The notes: generated by a model not told the origin, from the sequence alone. A stretch of 17,782 bases of DNA from DTFZ01 sp050260375 (GCA_050260375.1 JBLNCA010000019.1:1-17782), one strand, 5' to 3'. Counted from the first letter of the stretch, positions 7,174 through 14,323 are shown. Program-made: numbers and translations.

Positions 7174-7950
7174 CTACTCTGCCGCCGGCGCCGTCCACAT
7201 CTCAATATATGCCATAGGGTCTACGTAAACGTCGCCGTTTTTTATCTCGACATACAGATAGTCGCCGCTTAAGTTTCCTATCTCCTGCCCCGGCATTACG
7301 ATGTCGTCCACCTTTACGCTGGGGTCGACGTTATAGTAATACGCCGTTTCGCCCGTGTCGAGCTTCTCCTTTATGTAGCCCTTGCCGTCTATCTCTCCTA
7401 TGTATTCTATCGTGCCTTTCGCAATGCTCACTATCTGCGTGCTCACAGGGTCTATCCTTATGCCCTTCGAGCCGGACTGTCCGAACGCGGTCAAAATCTC
7501 GCCGTCGGAAGGAAGCACCGCCACTCCCTCGGGCAGCGGGCTGAACACGCTCTGCGTCTCGTCGTTCAAGTTGTCTACGAACTTGAGCCGCCCTATATCC
7601 TTGTCGATGTCAAGCTCGTGCTCCACCGCATTGCCCAAAGTGTCCGTTATCGTATTCGCGGCGGGCGAATTTATGCTCGCTATGCCGAGTATCACCACGG
7701 CTATTGCGGCGCATATGCCCGTCTTTATCATAAGCCTTCTGTATCCGCCGTCGTCCGCCTCCTTTGGCTTGTCGTCCACAATTTTTATAGAAATGCCCCG
7801 CTTGCCGACGTCGTCGGTACTTTCGCCCAATAGCGCACCGAGCTTCCTCGACGCCCAGGTTTTATGCTTTCGTTTGTCAGGCTCGGGCTGCTTAACCTCG
7901 CTGGCAAAGCCCTCGAGTTCCAGCTTCGGCAGACTGTCCTTATCCATCAT
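7174..7950 (-). CDS. spoIVFA: SpoIVFA-like membrane-anchored M23-fold regulator of SpoIVFB
   Basis: In B. subtilis, SpoIVFA holds SpoIVFB and BofA together in the outer forespore membrane and is removed by SpoIVB and CtpB to release sigma-K processing. The 258-residue product has a charged N-terminal part (1-72), one transmembrane helix at about 73-93 (MIKTGICAAIAVVILGIA), a linker, and a C-terminal LytM/M23-like domain (GEILTAFGQSGSKGIRID, AKGTIEYIGEIDGKGYI, VMPGQEIGNLSGDYLYVEI). The catalytic His and Asp residues of true M23 peptidases are absent, as in SpoIVFA, so it is a non-enzymatic domain. AGGAGG precedes two tandem ATGs; the second, at 7947, has the better spacing of 7. I saw no convincing sigma-E promoter between 7951 and 8138. 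Confidence 0.85.
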   Translation of the reverse strand: MMDKDSLPKLELEGFASEVKQPEPDKRKHKTWASRKLGALLGESTDDVGKRGISIKIVDDKPKEADDGGYRRLMIKTGICAAIAVVILGIASINSPAANTITDTLGNAVEHELDIDKDIGRLKFVDNLNDETQSVFSPLPEGVAVLPSDGEILTAFGQSGSKGIRIDPVSTQIVSIAKGTIEYIGEIDGKGYIKEKLDTGETAYYYNVDPSVKVDDIVMPGQEIGNLSGDYLYVEIKNGDVYVDPMAYIEMWTAPAAE

Positions 7951-8138
7951 TATGCCTCCTTATTGCTCCATAGCTCGTTGCATATGGAGACGATGTATTA
8001 TGCTCGCAAGCGCTTCATTTTGAGTTAATATCGCCTTCGCCATATGTATATTGCGAAAAAAAGCGAATAATTCTGAAACGGGAAAGTATTAAAGGGGCAT
8101 AAAATGTCGGGAAATGTTACAATACACATCTTCACACC

Positions 8139-8164
8139 AAAAAGCCGCTGAAAGCAAAAGCGGC
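8139..8164 (-). terminator. Intrinsic terminator of the permease-like gene
   Basis: GCCGCT-TTTGCTTTC-AGCGGC followed by five T residues on the minus strand, about 70 bases after the stop of the permease-like gene. It separates that unit from spoIVFA. The stretch 7951-8138 beyond it holds no gene that I can see and presumably carries the spoIVFA promoter. Confidence 0.8.
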
Positions 8165-8232
8165 GCAATTCCAGTGCGTAAACGCTTAAAAGACGTTATT
8201 CGGATAATTGAAGAGAATTACTGATAAGAGTA

Positions 8233-9390
8233 TTATACGACGGATTCCTGATCCTTCTTCTTTGCGCTTCTCCTTTTCACCCTGCTTACAAAGAACACCG
8301 CGCTGAACATAATGATTACTATAGCGCGAACCAGCATCTGGTCGTAAGAAGACATGCTTAACAGGTTCATAGCGTTACCAAGAAGCGTCCATCCAAGCGC
8401 CGGAACGAGAGCGTAAAATACGCTCCATTTGCTGTCCCTAAGCCTTAAAGAAGATACTGCGAAAAACACTATCGCCACTACGGCATAAAGCTCCTGCCCC
8501 GAATCCTGCCGGGCGGCGCCGAGCCGCTTCGCTATAAAATAACCGGCTAAAGCCGCTATCGCTGCGCTTGCGGCATACGCGGCTATATGGGCTATGTTTT
8601 TGCGCCACAGCGCTTTATTTTTGCGCGACCTTGAGCCGCTGCTCAAGTGCCTGTCTTTAGGGAGCCGCAGCTTTGTGAAAAATACAAGCGCAGCGCAAAC
8701 CGCAGCCGCTATAACCGGCAGCAGGTATGAGTTTGAAACATACGCGCCGCCCGTTATTTTCAATGCTGTGCCGAAAGCAAGCCGCGAAGAAAGCAGCGCA
8801 AGCGCACCTGTTATAAGCGTCGCTATCACCGCGGGCATATTCGTCAGTGTAACGATTAGTCCGTTCACTATCCCTATAAGCAGGCATACGCCCAGCGCGG
8901 AGACTAAGCCCCAAAACGGATCGCCCGACGCCGCAATATACCCTGCAAGCACTGAAAGCGGCACGAACGATATATCGGGGCCGCCTGCTTTCATCGTCAG
9001 CGCCACGGCAAGCGCGGCTGCGGCATAAAACCCGAACTGCACGCCGATTACGTTGCGTAAGTTTTCAACGGCAAAAAACCGGCTATCCGTCATGCACAGT
9101 ATAATCGCGCCCAGCAAAAATATGCCCGTAAGCGCTAACCCCGGAATATCCTTATTGCCCGGATGCACAGGCTTTGAGTGTCCGTTTGCGGGTTTCCAAT
9201 TTGCAAGGGGAGCCCTTTTATCCTCAAGGCTCTCCACCACCATACAACAGGTTATAAACGTAAGGAAAATACCGAGAAACCAGTATGCAAGAAAGCTGCA
9301 GCCTTTATCCTTTGCCAGCTTTGCGGGCATCAGTGAAAGCGCCATGTTTACCGCAACGGCAACAATTATGCCTATGACGTTGTCAGTCAA
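8233..9390 (-). CDS. Membrane protein: two-helix N-terminal module fused to an RbsC-like permease domain
   Basis: The 385-residue product is largely transmembrane (about ten segments). Residues 1-60 form a two-helix module with the core PAKLAKDKGCSFLAYWFLG, also found in the neighbouring gene. Residues 85-265 resemble sugar ABC permeases of the RbsC type: KAGGPDISFVPLSVLAGYIAA stands where RbsC has GGIDLSVGS, and GIVNGLIVTLTNMPAVIATL matches the GLxNGxLVxxxxxPxFIxTL region. A hydrophobic C-terminal part (about 280-370) and a basic tail follow. There is no ABC ATPase or sugar-binding protein nearby, so transport is not shown. I chose TTG at 9390 because GGGGGT lies 6 bases before it; an upstream TTG at 9429 lacks such a site. 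Annotation as a permease rests on weak but ordered similarity. Confidence 0.72.
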   Translation of the reverse strand: MTDNVIGIIVAVAVNMALSLMPAKLAKDKGCSFLAYWFLGIFLTFITCCMVVESLEDKRAPLANWKPANGHSKPVHPGNKDIPGLALTGIFLLGAIILCMTDSRFFAVENLRNVIGVQFGFYAAAALAVALTMKAGGPDISFVPLSVLAGYIAASGDPFWGLVSALGVCLLIGIVNGLIVTLTNMPAVIATLITGALALLSSRLAFGTALKITGGAYVSNSYLLPVIAAAVCAALVFFTKLRLPKDRHLSSGSRSRKNKALWRKNIAHIAAYAASAAIAALAGYFIAKRLGAARQDSGQELYAVVAIVFFAVSSLRLRDSKWSVFYALVPALGWTLLGNAMNLLSMSSYDQMLVRAIVIIMFSAVFFVSRVKRRSAKKKDQESVV

Positions 9391-9480
9391 GCTTCTACCC
9401 CCATGATAGATAACATACAAAAATAACAAGCCGCTTTTTTATTTCGTCCTTATATATTAACTGTATTATTCAACCTTACT

Positions 9481-9807
9481 CTATTGCACTTTTGAGCCGC
9501 ATCCGGGGCAGTACGGATCGCCGCCAACAAGCCCGTGCCCGCATTTGGAGCAGTAGCTTGAAAACTGGCCCTGCGGATTTTGATACCCGTACGGCTGATA
9601 CGGCGTTTTTTCAGGCAGGCAGACGGCTATTATAAGCCCTATAACAAACGACGCGAAAAAGCCAATGCACCAAAAAGCGCCGAAGCTGTATCCTTTGTTT
9701 TTCGCAATATACGCGGGAATAAACGCAAGGCCGACGTTGGCCCCTATTCCCAGTATTATCAGCATTATTACGATAATTGGAACGCCGTCATATATCGGCA
9801 CTGGCAT
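9481..9807 (-). CDS. Small two-helix membrane protein with C-terminal zinc ribbon
   Basis: The 108-residue product has two transmembrane segments (about 9-31 and 43-64) joined by PAYIAKNKGYSFGAFW, then a Pro/Gln/Tyr-rich linker, and a zinc ribbon with C86-x2-C89 and C100-x2-C103 (YCSKCGHGL, YCPGCGSKV). Such ribbon-plus-helix proteins are common in Firmicutes and have no settled function. The two-helix module matches the N-terminus of the downstream permease-like protein at 15 of 37 positions by hand count. GGAGGT lies 6 bases before the ATG, and a promoter is 33 bases upstream. The 90-base gap to the permease-like gene has no clear terminator, so the two are probably cotranscribed. Confidence 0.85.
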   Translation of the reverse strand: MPVPIYDGVPIIVIMLIILGIGANVGLAFIPAYIAKNKGYSFGAFWCIGFFASFVIGLIIAVCLPEKTPYQPYGYQNPQGQFSSYCSKCGHGLVGGDPYCPGCGSKVQ

Positions 9808-9839
9808 GCAAATACCTCCATAAATTTACTTTAGTAATT

Positions 9840-9868
9840 ATTATAACAGCGATACTGCATATATACAA
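9840..9868 (-). promoter_or_regulatory. Sigma-A promoter of the zinc-ribbon membrane protein gene
   Basis: TTGTAT and a perfect TATAAT are separated by 17 bases on the minus strand, 33 bases upstream of the ATG at 9807. Confidence 0.65.
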
Positions 9869-9895
9869 TCTCTGTGTTTCATTGCCGCATAACTT

Positions 9896-9958
9896 AGGCT
9901 TCCCCTTTACCCACCCCAACGGACCGTGTCCGCCGGGGGCCCCAGGAGGGAAAGCTTA
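9896..9958. repeat. GC-rich imperfect inverted repeat with internal hairpin
   Basis: AGGCTTCCCC near the left end and GGGAAAGCTT near the right end are imperfect inverted copies. Between them CGGAC-CGT-GTCCG forms a perfect hairpin, followed by GGGGGCCCC. No gene is apparent. It may be one arm or a relic of the repeat element that begins directly after it. Confidence 0.45.
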
Positions 9959-9960
9959 CT

Positions 9961-10229
9961 TAAAGCAATTTATACGCTTAAAAAGGCTTCTCCTTGAGGG
10001 GAGCCGAAGGTGAGCGTGCTCAGTGAGCAATGAAGCGAGCCGGAGGCTCTGTGAGCAAAGGAGAATGCCGAACGATAGTGACGGCAGGCAACTATTGCGA
10101 ACAGAGGAAGGTGGCGCGGAGCGAATGAGGTGTATACCTTTCACGTTTGAAAGTGGCATAAAGCAAATGATTTATCAGCCTTCCCTATGCTGACAATACA
10201 GTGTGTGTACTGATGAGGTGTTGCTTTAT
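9961..10229. repeat. Multi-hairpin intergenic repeat element, possibly MITE-like
   Basis: The stretch carries no credible gene but many nested symmetries. TAAAGCAA at 9961 and TTGCTTTA at 10221 are perfect inverted ends. Inside lie GGCT...AGCC (9985-10005), GAGCC-GGA-GGCTC (around 10038-10050), and CTCTGT/ACAGAG (10047-10052 and 10101-10106) enclosing GCCG/CGGC and ATAGT/ACTAT. The motif ATGAGGTGT appears near 10125, and TGATGAGGTGT near 10211. The opening AAAAAGGCTTCTCCTTGAGG resembles, from memory, repeats scattered through clostridial genomes. Its copy number here cannot be judged from one window. Confidence 0.6.
10158..10229. repeat. 72-bp inverted-repeat unit at the right end of the repeat cluster
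   Basis: ATAAAGCAA at 10158-10166 and TTGCTTTAT at 10221-10229 are perfect 9-bp inverted ends, with CAG/CTG further in and CAGT/ACTG in the centre. A third TAAAGCAA at 9961 has the same orientation as the left end, which suggests that a short element was duplicated or nested within the longer one. Confidence 0.55.
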
Positions 10230-10243
10230 ACCAGCAAACATAC

Positions 10244-10268
10244 AAAAATAAGGCTCTTTCGAGCCTTA
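10244..10268 (-). terminator. Intrinsic terminator of proS
   Basis: TAAGGCTC-GAAA-GAGCCTTA, a perfect 8-bp stem with a GNRA-type loop, is followed by five T residues on the minus strand. It begins 4 bases after the proS stop codon. Confidence 0.93.
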
Positions 10269-10272
10269 TTGC

Positions 10273-11982
10273 TTATCGCTGTTTGATTTTACTTACAGCC
10301 ATTTTTATCCTGCCCACCGCTTCGTTCGCGCTAAGTTCTTCCGCGGACGCCGACGCTCTTTGCTTATATTCCACGATGCCTTCGGCTGCCCTGCGCCCCA
10401 CTGTTATCCTGTGCGGTATGCCTATAAGGTCCGCGTCCTTGAACTTCACGCCCGCCCGCTCGTCGCGGTCATCTATCAGCGTTTCTATACCGGCTTTGGT
10501 CAGTTTATTGTATATTTCCTCAGCAAGCGCCGTCTGCTGCTCATTTGCCGAGCTCACGGGTATTACGATGGCGTTGTAGGGCGCTACGCTGTCCGGCCAT
10601 ATTATGCCGTCCTTGTCGCAGCTCTGCTCTATTATGGCCTGCATAGTGCGGTTGAGGCCTATGCCGTAGCTGCCCATTATGCACGGCTTCTCCTTGCCGT
10701 CCTGGTCTAAGTACTTGCAGTCCATGGCTATGCTGTACTTTGTGCCGAGCTTGAATATATGCCCCACCTCTATGGCGTTGGCCGTCTCCAGCCCTTCCCC
10801 GCACTCGGGGCAGGGGTCGCCCGCTACAACCGTGCGTATATCGACTACTTCGTCCGATGTAAAATCACGCCCGAAGTTTACGTTTTTATAATGATAGTCC
10901 GTCTCATTGGCGCCCACAAGGAAGTTGCCCATGCCGACTATCTCTTTATCAACTATTATCCTGTCGGCCTTTAGGCCAATCGGCCCCGCGAAACCTACCT
11001 GCGCGTTCGTCGCTTTCATTACGTCTTCCGCGCCCGCAAGCTCCAGCTCCAAGCACCCCAGGTAATTCTTCAGCTTCGTTTCGTTAAGCTCCCTGTCGCC
11101 CCTCACCATAGCGGCGACCACCTTGCCGTCCGCAATATACAGCAGCGTCTTCGCAAACTTCTCGGGGCCGTAACCGAAGAAGCCCACAAGCTCCTCTATG
11201 GTTCCGGCATTGGGCGTATATACCTTCTCGATAGGCTCCTGCGCGCCGTCAAAAGGCGCCGCGTCGGGACAGGGCGCAAGCTCCGAGTTAGCCGCGTAGC
11301 CGCAGGCAGGGCATATCGCTATCCTGTCGTCGCCTATCTCGGACTTTACCATGAATTCCTGAGAGCCAGAGCCGCCCATTGCGCCCGTATCCGCGTGCAC
11401 GACAACGTATTTTAGACCGCAGCGGTCGAATATCCTGCAGTACGCATCGTACATCTTCTTATAAGATTCATCGAGCCCTTTTTCGTCCACATCGAACGAA
11501 TACGCGTCCTTCATCACGAACTCGCGACAGCGTATCATGCCGAACCTCGGGCGGCGCTCGTCGCGGTACTTCGTCTGTATCTGATACAGCGTTTTGGGCA
11601 TTGCCTTATAAGACTGCATCTCAGGCTTTAACAGGTATGCGAATATCTCCTCGTGCGTGGGCCCTAAGCAAAAATCCCGTCCGTTCCTGTCCCGAAACTT
11701 TATCATCTCGGTGCCGAACACGTCCCACCTGCCCGATTGCTGGTAATACTCCGCCGGCAAAAAAGCGGACATAATAAGCTCCTGCGCGCCCGCAGCGTCC
11801 ATCTCCTCGCGTATTATGTTCTCTATTTTCTTGAACACCCTAAGTCCCAGTGGCATAAGCGCGTACACGCCCGCGGCAAGGCGGCGTATCATGCCCGCCT
11901 TAAGCAGCAATACGTGGCTTTCGGCCTCCGCCTCGGAGGGCACTTCTCTCTGGGTGGAAAACAGCATTTCGGACATTCTCAT
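10273..11982 (-). CDS. proS: Prolyl-tRNA synthetase, bacterial type with editing domain
   Basis: This class II enzyme charges tRNA-Pro. The 569-residue length is normal for the bacterial form. The catalytic core shows GPTHEE (107-112), motif 2 as YRDERRPRFGMIRCREF (139-155) and motif 3 as GSYGIGLNR. The insertion that removes mischarged alanine lies between about 225 and 390, with YbaK-like features such as MVRGDRELNETKLKN. Two CxxC pairs flank it (CPACG and CPECG). The anticodon-binding domain is at the C-terminus (IDDRDERAGVKFKDADLIGIP). AGGAGC precedes the ATG by about 10 bases. The gene is a single unit with its own promoter and terminator, divergent from the HAD gene. The leader is about 60 bases and is not a T-box. 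Confidence 0.98.
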   Translation of the reverse strand: MRMSEMLFSTQREVPSEAEAESHVLLLKAGMIRRLAAGVYALMPLGLRVFKKIENIIREEMDAAGAQELIMSAFLPAEYYQQSGRWDVFGTEMIKFRDRNGRDFCLGPTHEEIFAYLLKPEMQSYKAMPKTLYQIQTKYRDERRPRFGMIRCREFVMKDAYSFDVDEKGLDESYKKMYDAYCRIFDRCGLKYVVVHADTGAMGGSGSQEFMVKSEIGDDRIAICPACGYAANSELAPCPDAAPFDGAQEPIEKVYTPNAGTIEELVGFFGYGPEKFAKTLLYIADGKVVAAMVRGDRELNETKLKNYLGCLELELAGAEDVMKATNAQVGFAGPIGLKADRIIVDKEIVGMGNFLVGANETDYHYKNVNFGRDFTSDEVVDIRTVVAGDPCPECGEGLETANAIEVGHIFKLGTKYSIAMDCKYLDQDGKEKPCIMGSYGIGLNRTMQAIIEQSCDKDGIIWPDSVAPYNAIVIPVSSANEQQTALAEEIYNKLTKAGIETLIDDRDERAGVKFKDADLIGIPHRITVGRRAAEGIVEYKQRASASAEELSANEAVGRIKMAVSKIKQR

Positions 11983-12002
11983 TGCGGTCTTAGCTCCTTA
12001 TT

Positions 12003-12032
12003 CGGGTCGCCCGAAAAGTCGCCTTTTCAGGG
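12003..12032 (-). promoter_or_regulatory. Two competing hairpins in the proS leader
   Basis: On the minus strand, CCCTGAAAAG-GCGA-CTTTTCGGG forms a stem with one bulge. The CGGG of its 3' arm can instead pair with the following CCCG (CGGG-CGA-CCCG), which lies just upstream of the ribosome binding site. The two pairings exclude each other. Regulation is only an inference. Confidence 0.35.
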
Positions 12033-12052
12033 CTTTACCAATATTCCCGCAA

Positions 12053-12081
12053 AGTATAACACAAATGAAAAGCGCTATCAA
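12053..12081 (-). promoter_or_regulatory. Sigma-A promoter of proS
   Basis: TTGATA (-35, 5 of 6) and TATACT (-10, 5 of 6) are separated by 17 bases on the minus strand, giving a leader of roughly 60 bases. Confidence 0.82.
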
Positions 12082-12143
12082 TAATCATAAAAAGTGTTTT
12101 GAGCGCCGTGGCGGGAAAAATATATGTTCATTGCCGCCTTTTA

Positions 12144-12152
12144 TGCTATAAT
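12144..12152 (+). promoter_or_regulatory. Extended -10 promoter of the HAD gene
   Basis: TGCTATAAT, an extended -10 element with a perfect TATAAT, lies 30 bases before the ATG at 12182. No good -35 box is visible. The leader would be only about 20 bases. Confidence 0.6.
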
Positions 12153-12181
12153 GTGTAAGGAAAGCGGGTATTGGTATTATA

Positions 12182-12892
12182 ATGTATAGATATATTTTAC
12201 TGGACGCAGATAATACGCTCTATGATTTCGACAAAGCCGAATATTTAAGCCTAAAAGCCACGCTGGAGCATTTCGGCCTGCCGTTTTCGGACGATATAGC
12301 AAGCACGTATTCCGCCATCAACCTTGGGCTGTGGAAGCAATACGAGAAAAAGCTCATACCGAAAGAGACGATACTTACCCGGCGCTTTCAAGAGCTTTTT
12401 AAGCTGCTGGGAGCTAGCGTGGACCCGGAGCTGGCTAATAAGGTCTACCGTAAAAACCTTGAAACGAAATCGATACTCCTGCCGCACGCCGAAGAGGTCT
12501 GCAAGGAGCTGTCAAAGCATTTTACTCTGGCGATAGTAACTAACGGCGTCGCGACTACGCAGCGCAGCCGTTTTCTTATCTCCCCGGTACGCAAGTACAT
12601 AAAGCATCTGATCATTTCCGAAGAGCTGGGCACCGCAAAGCCGGACGTAGCTTTTTTCAACGCAGCGTTCGATATAATAGGCTGCGCCGACAAAGGCGAA
12701 ATACTGGTAGTGGGCGATTCGCTCACTTCCGATATAAAGGGCGCCGTAAACGCAGGCGTGGATTGCTGCTGGTTCAACCCCGGGCGTCTTCCCAACGACA
12801 GCGGCTGCGACATAACATACGAGATATCCGACTTAAGGGAGCTTATAGATATACTGCTTGGCGGCAGCGCGAGGCGTTTTGCGGACAAGTGA
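12182..12892 (+). CDS. HAD-superfamily hydrolase, YjjG-like pyrimidine nucleotidase
   Basis: The 236-residue protein has all HAD motifs in order: D8-A-D10-N-T12 (nucleophile and acid), T120-N-G (motif II), K153-P-D (motif III) and GDSLTSD at 178-184 (motif IV). The helical cap between motifs I and II and the flanking sequence (FFDADETL-like start, ISEELGTAKPDVAFFNAAF, AGVDCCWFNP) resemble YjjG/YfnB, 5'-nucleotidases that can remove non-canonical pyrimidine nucleotides. Substrate assignment by family is tentative. The start is fixed by motif I, although its ribosome binding site is weak (AAGGA about 20 bases upstream). Ile is written ATA in 14 of 19 cases by hand count. Confidence 0.9.
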   Translation: MYRYILLDADNTLYDFDKAEYLSLKATLEHFGLPFSDDIASTYSAINLGLWKQYEKKLIPKETILTRRFQELFKLLGASVDPELANKVYRKNLETKSILLPHAEEVCKELSKHFTLAIVTNGVATTQRSRFLISPVRKYIKHLIISEELGTAKPDVAFFNAAFDIIGCADKGEILVVGDSLTSDIKGAVNAGVDCCWFNPGRLPNDSGCDITYEISDLRELIDILLGGSARRFADK

Positions 12893-12943
12893 ACAATGCA
12901 TTAGCAATAACCGGAGACGGTATATAGTATTGTGAGGTGTGAT

Positions 12944-13231
12944 ATGAACGAAGGCAATGATAACAATGAGTACATGCTCGTCAACGTAGCGGAAGAGCTT
13001 GTTAAGAAAAAAGTAAAAGAGATGATGCCGTCCTACGACATGTGCCAATGCACCAAGTGCTATCTCGACGTATGCGCGCTGGTGCTCAACCAGACGCACT
13101 CGCGCTATTACACAACTGAGAAGGGCAAGCTTTTAAACCTGCTGGACATGACTGATTACCAATTCAAGACGGACCTCCTCGTAATGGTGCTCAGCGCCAT
13201 GAAGCAAGTTAAAGACCATCCGCGCCACTAG
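12944..13231 (+). CDS. ComFB family protein
   Basis: The family is named after B. subtilis ComFB, the middle gene of the late competence comF operon, although its role in competence is unclear. Some homologues in other phyla bind cyclic dinucleotides. The 95-residue product has the family pattern: VNVAEELVKKKVKEMM, cysteines C34, C36, C39 and C44 (CQCTKCYLDVC), ALVLNQTHSRYYTT and the terminal HPRH. The cysteines suggest metal binding. ATG at 12944 is chosen because GAGG lies 6 bases before it; a GTG four codons upstream would place that site inside the gene. It follows the HAD gene by 51 bases and is probably cotranscribed. The comFA and comFC genes are not adjacent. Confidence 0.88.
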   Translation: MNEGNDNNEYMLVNVAEELVKKKVKEMMPSYDMCQCTKCYLDVCALVLNQTHSRYYTTEKGKLLNLLDMTDYQFKTDLLVMVLSAMKQVKDHPRH

Positions 13232-13287
13232 CTTTAAGCAAGTTAATCGTCTCCCAATTCCGCCGCTTCGGCTTGGCCAAAGAGGCG

Positions 13288-13821
13288 TCAACTTTTCTGT
13301 TCACGTATATACAGCTTTTTTAGCAGCTTATAGCTGGGCTTAAAGAGCAGCGCCGTGGCAACCGCGTTTCCCGCGCAGTGCAGCAGGTCGAATATTATGC
13401 CGCTCACCCAATAGGCTGCCGCCGTGCCTATGCCGCCCATAAACAGGTACGGAATGGCGCTTAATGCTCCGAACAGCAGCCCATAAATGCCGGATACGAC
13501 AGCCCAAAACAGCGGCTGCTCGTTTTTACGAAGAAGCAGCACCGCCGCTGCGAGTATAGCCCAAATATAAAGGTAGCTTATCCACCACAGCCCGAATCCG
13601 TATATAATCCCTTCCGCTATTACGAATACGTATATCGGGAAAAATGCTTTTTTCCCCAATACCAGAGTATAGACAATTACGAGAAGCGAAACGAGCTCAA
13701 TATTAGGAAGCACTGCAAGCGCGACCTGTACAATTATCAGAATCGCGCTTAACAGCCCGAGCAGCAGTATTTCCCTTATCGCCAGCTTTGTGTTACCAGC
13801 CGACAGTGAAAGTGATTTCAA
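13288..13821 (-). CDS. ECF transporter S component, probable corrinoid uptake
   Basis: S components are small membrane proteins that bind a vitamin and dock on a shared ECF energising module encoded elsewhere. The 177-residue product has about six hydrophobic segments and S-component landmarks: a helix-rich start (REILLLGLLSAILIIVQ), GLLFGALSAIPYLFMGG and WVSGIIFDLLHCAGN. The gene begins with TTG at 13821, overlapping the DUF4430 gene by 29 bases, and has no strong ribosome binding site, so it is probably translationally coupled. The substrate is inferred from the upstream cobalamin riboswitch and DUF4430 partner. No ATPase or T component is present in the window. Confidence 0.82.
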   Translation of the reverse strand: MKSLSLSAGNTKLAIREILLLGLLSAILIIVQVALAVLPNIELVSLLVIVYTLVLGKKAFFPIYVFVIAEGIIYGFGLWWISYLYIWAILAAAVLLLRKNEQPLFWAVVSGIYGLLFGALSAIPYLFMGGIGTAAAYWVSGIIFDLLHCAGNAVATALLFKPSYKLLKKLYIREQKS

Positions 13822-14200
13822 ACTTATCGCCGTCCTTTATTGGCGTCAAGTCAACGCCTGTCATTAAAGGCTCGCCGTTCTGCGTCAAACACCACCACTC
13901 CTGTTTGTCACTGTCCGCAGTTTCGCCGTCCGCAGTTACTATAAAAAGTCCCGTGCTGGATTCCGTACCCTCGACAAGCCCTTTTTCCTTCAGCGCCTGT
14001 CCCAAGTACTCCGCGGTCGTGGTTATGTCTATGGTCTTTGCCGTCTTGTCGGAATGAACTATCTCAACCTTGATATCCTTTTGCCCGCTTACCGGCTGGT
14101 TCAGCACCAGAAAATATACCGCCGCGAAAATAGCTATCAGTACGGTAAGCACAATTGCCCCGATGGCTATAGTCCTGTTTTTTCCCGTTTTTCTTTCCAT
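13793..14200 (-). CDS. Membrane-anchored DUF4430 (transcobalamin-like) protein
   Basis: The 135-residue product has one N-terminal transmembrane helix (about 10-33) and an exported domain at 40-135 of the DUF4430 type: TAEYLGQALKEKGLVEG, EWWCLTQNGEPLMTGVD and IKDGDKFEITFTVGW. DUF4430 resembles the C-terminal part of animal transcobalamin and intrinsic factor, which fits cobalamin capture at the cell surface. ATG at 14200 is chosen because GAGG lies 6 bases before it; an upstream TTG at 14251 would lengthen the protein by 17 residues into the leader. It is the first gene behind the riboswitch and overlaps the ECF S component gene. Confidence 0.87.
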   Translation of the reverse strand: MERKTGKNRTIAIGAIVLTVLIAIFAAVYFLVLNQPVSGQKDIKVEIVHSDKTAKTIDITTTAEYLGQALKEKGLVEGTESSTGLFIVTADGETADSDKQEWWCLTQNGEPLMTGVDLTPIKDGDKFEITFTVGW

Positions 14201-14261
14201 AAGAGACCTCTTTTCATTTTGTATTATCCGCGAAGCAAAGATACCAGACAACCTTACGCCC

Positions 14262-14282
14262 CAAAAAGCTTACGGCTTTTTG
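14262..14282 (-). other. Hairpin behind the riboswitch terminator
   Basis: CAAAAAGC-CGTAA-GCTTTTTG is a perfect 8-bp stem on the minus strand, between the riboswitch terminator and the DUF4430 gene. The T-run lies within the stem, so it is a weak terminator at best. It may stabilise the mRNA start or form part of the expression platform. Confidence 0.4.
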
Positions 14283-14295
14283 AGGACCCCGAATG

Positions 14296-14323
14296 AAAAA
14301 CGCCCGGGCTGATGCTCGGGCGT
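14296..14323 (-). terminator. Terminator of the cobalamin riboswitch expression platform
   Basis: ACGCCCG, a 10-base loop and CGGGCGT, followed by a T-run on the minus strand, lie about 60 bases after the riboswitch core and 96 bases before the DUF4430 start. It is the likely off state when cobalamin is bound. Confidence 0.85.

Noticed and set aside
7951..8138. Sigma-E promoter for the spoIVFA-spoIVFB pair
   Set aside because: Several ATA-containing hexamers are present but none has a -35/-10 pair with the right spacing, so I did not annotate one.
9956..10159. 67-codon open frame on the minus strand inside the repeat cluster
   Set aside because: It runs through several hairpins of the repeat element, has no ribosome binding site and a Ser/Leu/Arg-rich product typical of frames in structured non-coding DNA.
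9961..10229. CRISPR array
   Set aside because: The repeats are inverted and irregular, with no direct repeats of constant spacing and no cas genes nearby.
11983..12052. T-box leader upstream of proS
   Set aside because: The leader is about 60-70 bases and has no T-box sequence or specifier stem.
13232..13287. Terminator between comFB and the ECF S component gene
   Set aside because: CCAA-GCCG-AAG-CGGC with a matching TTGG can fold, but no T-run follows on either strand.
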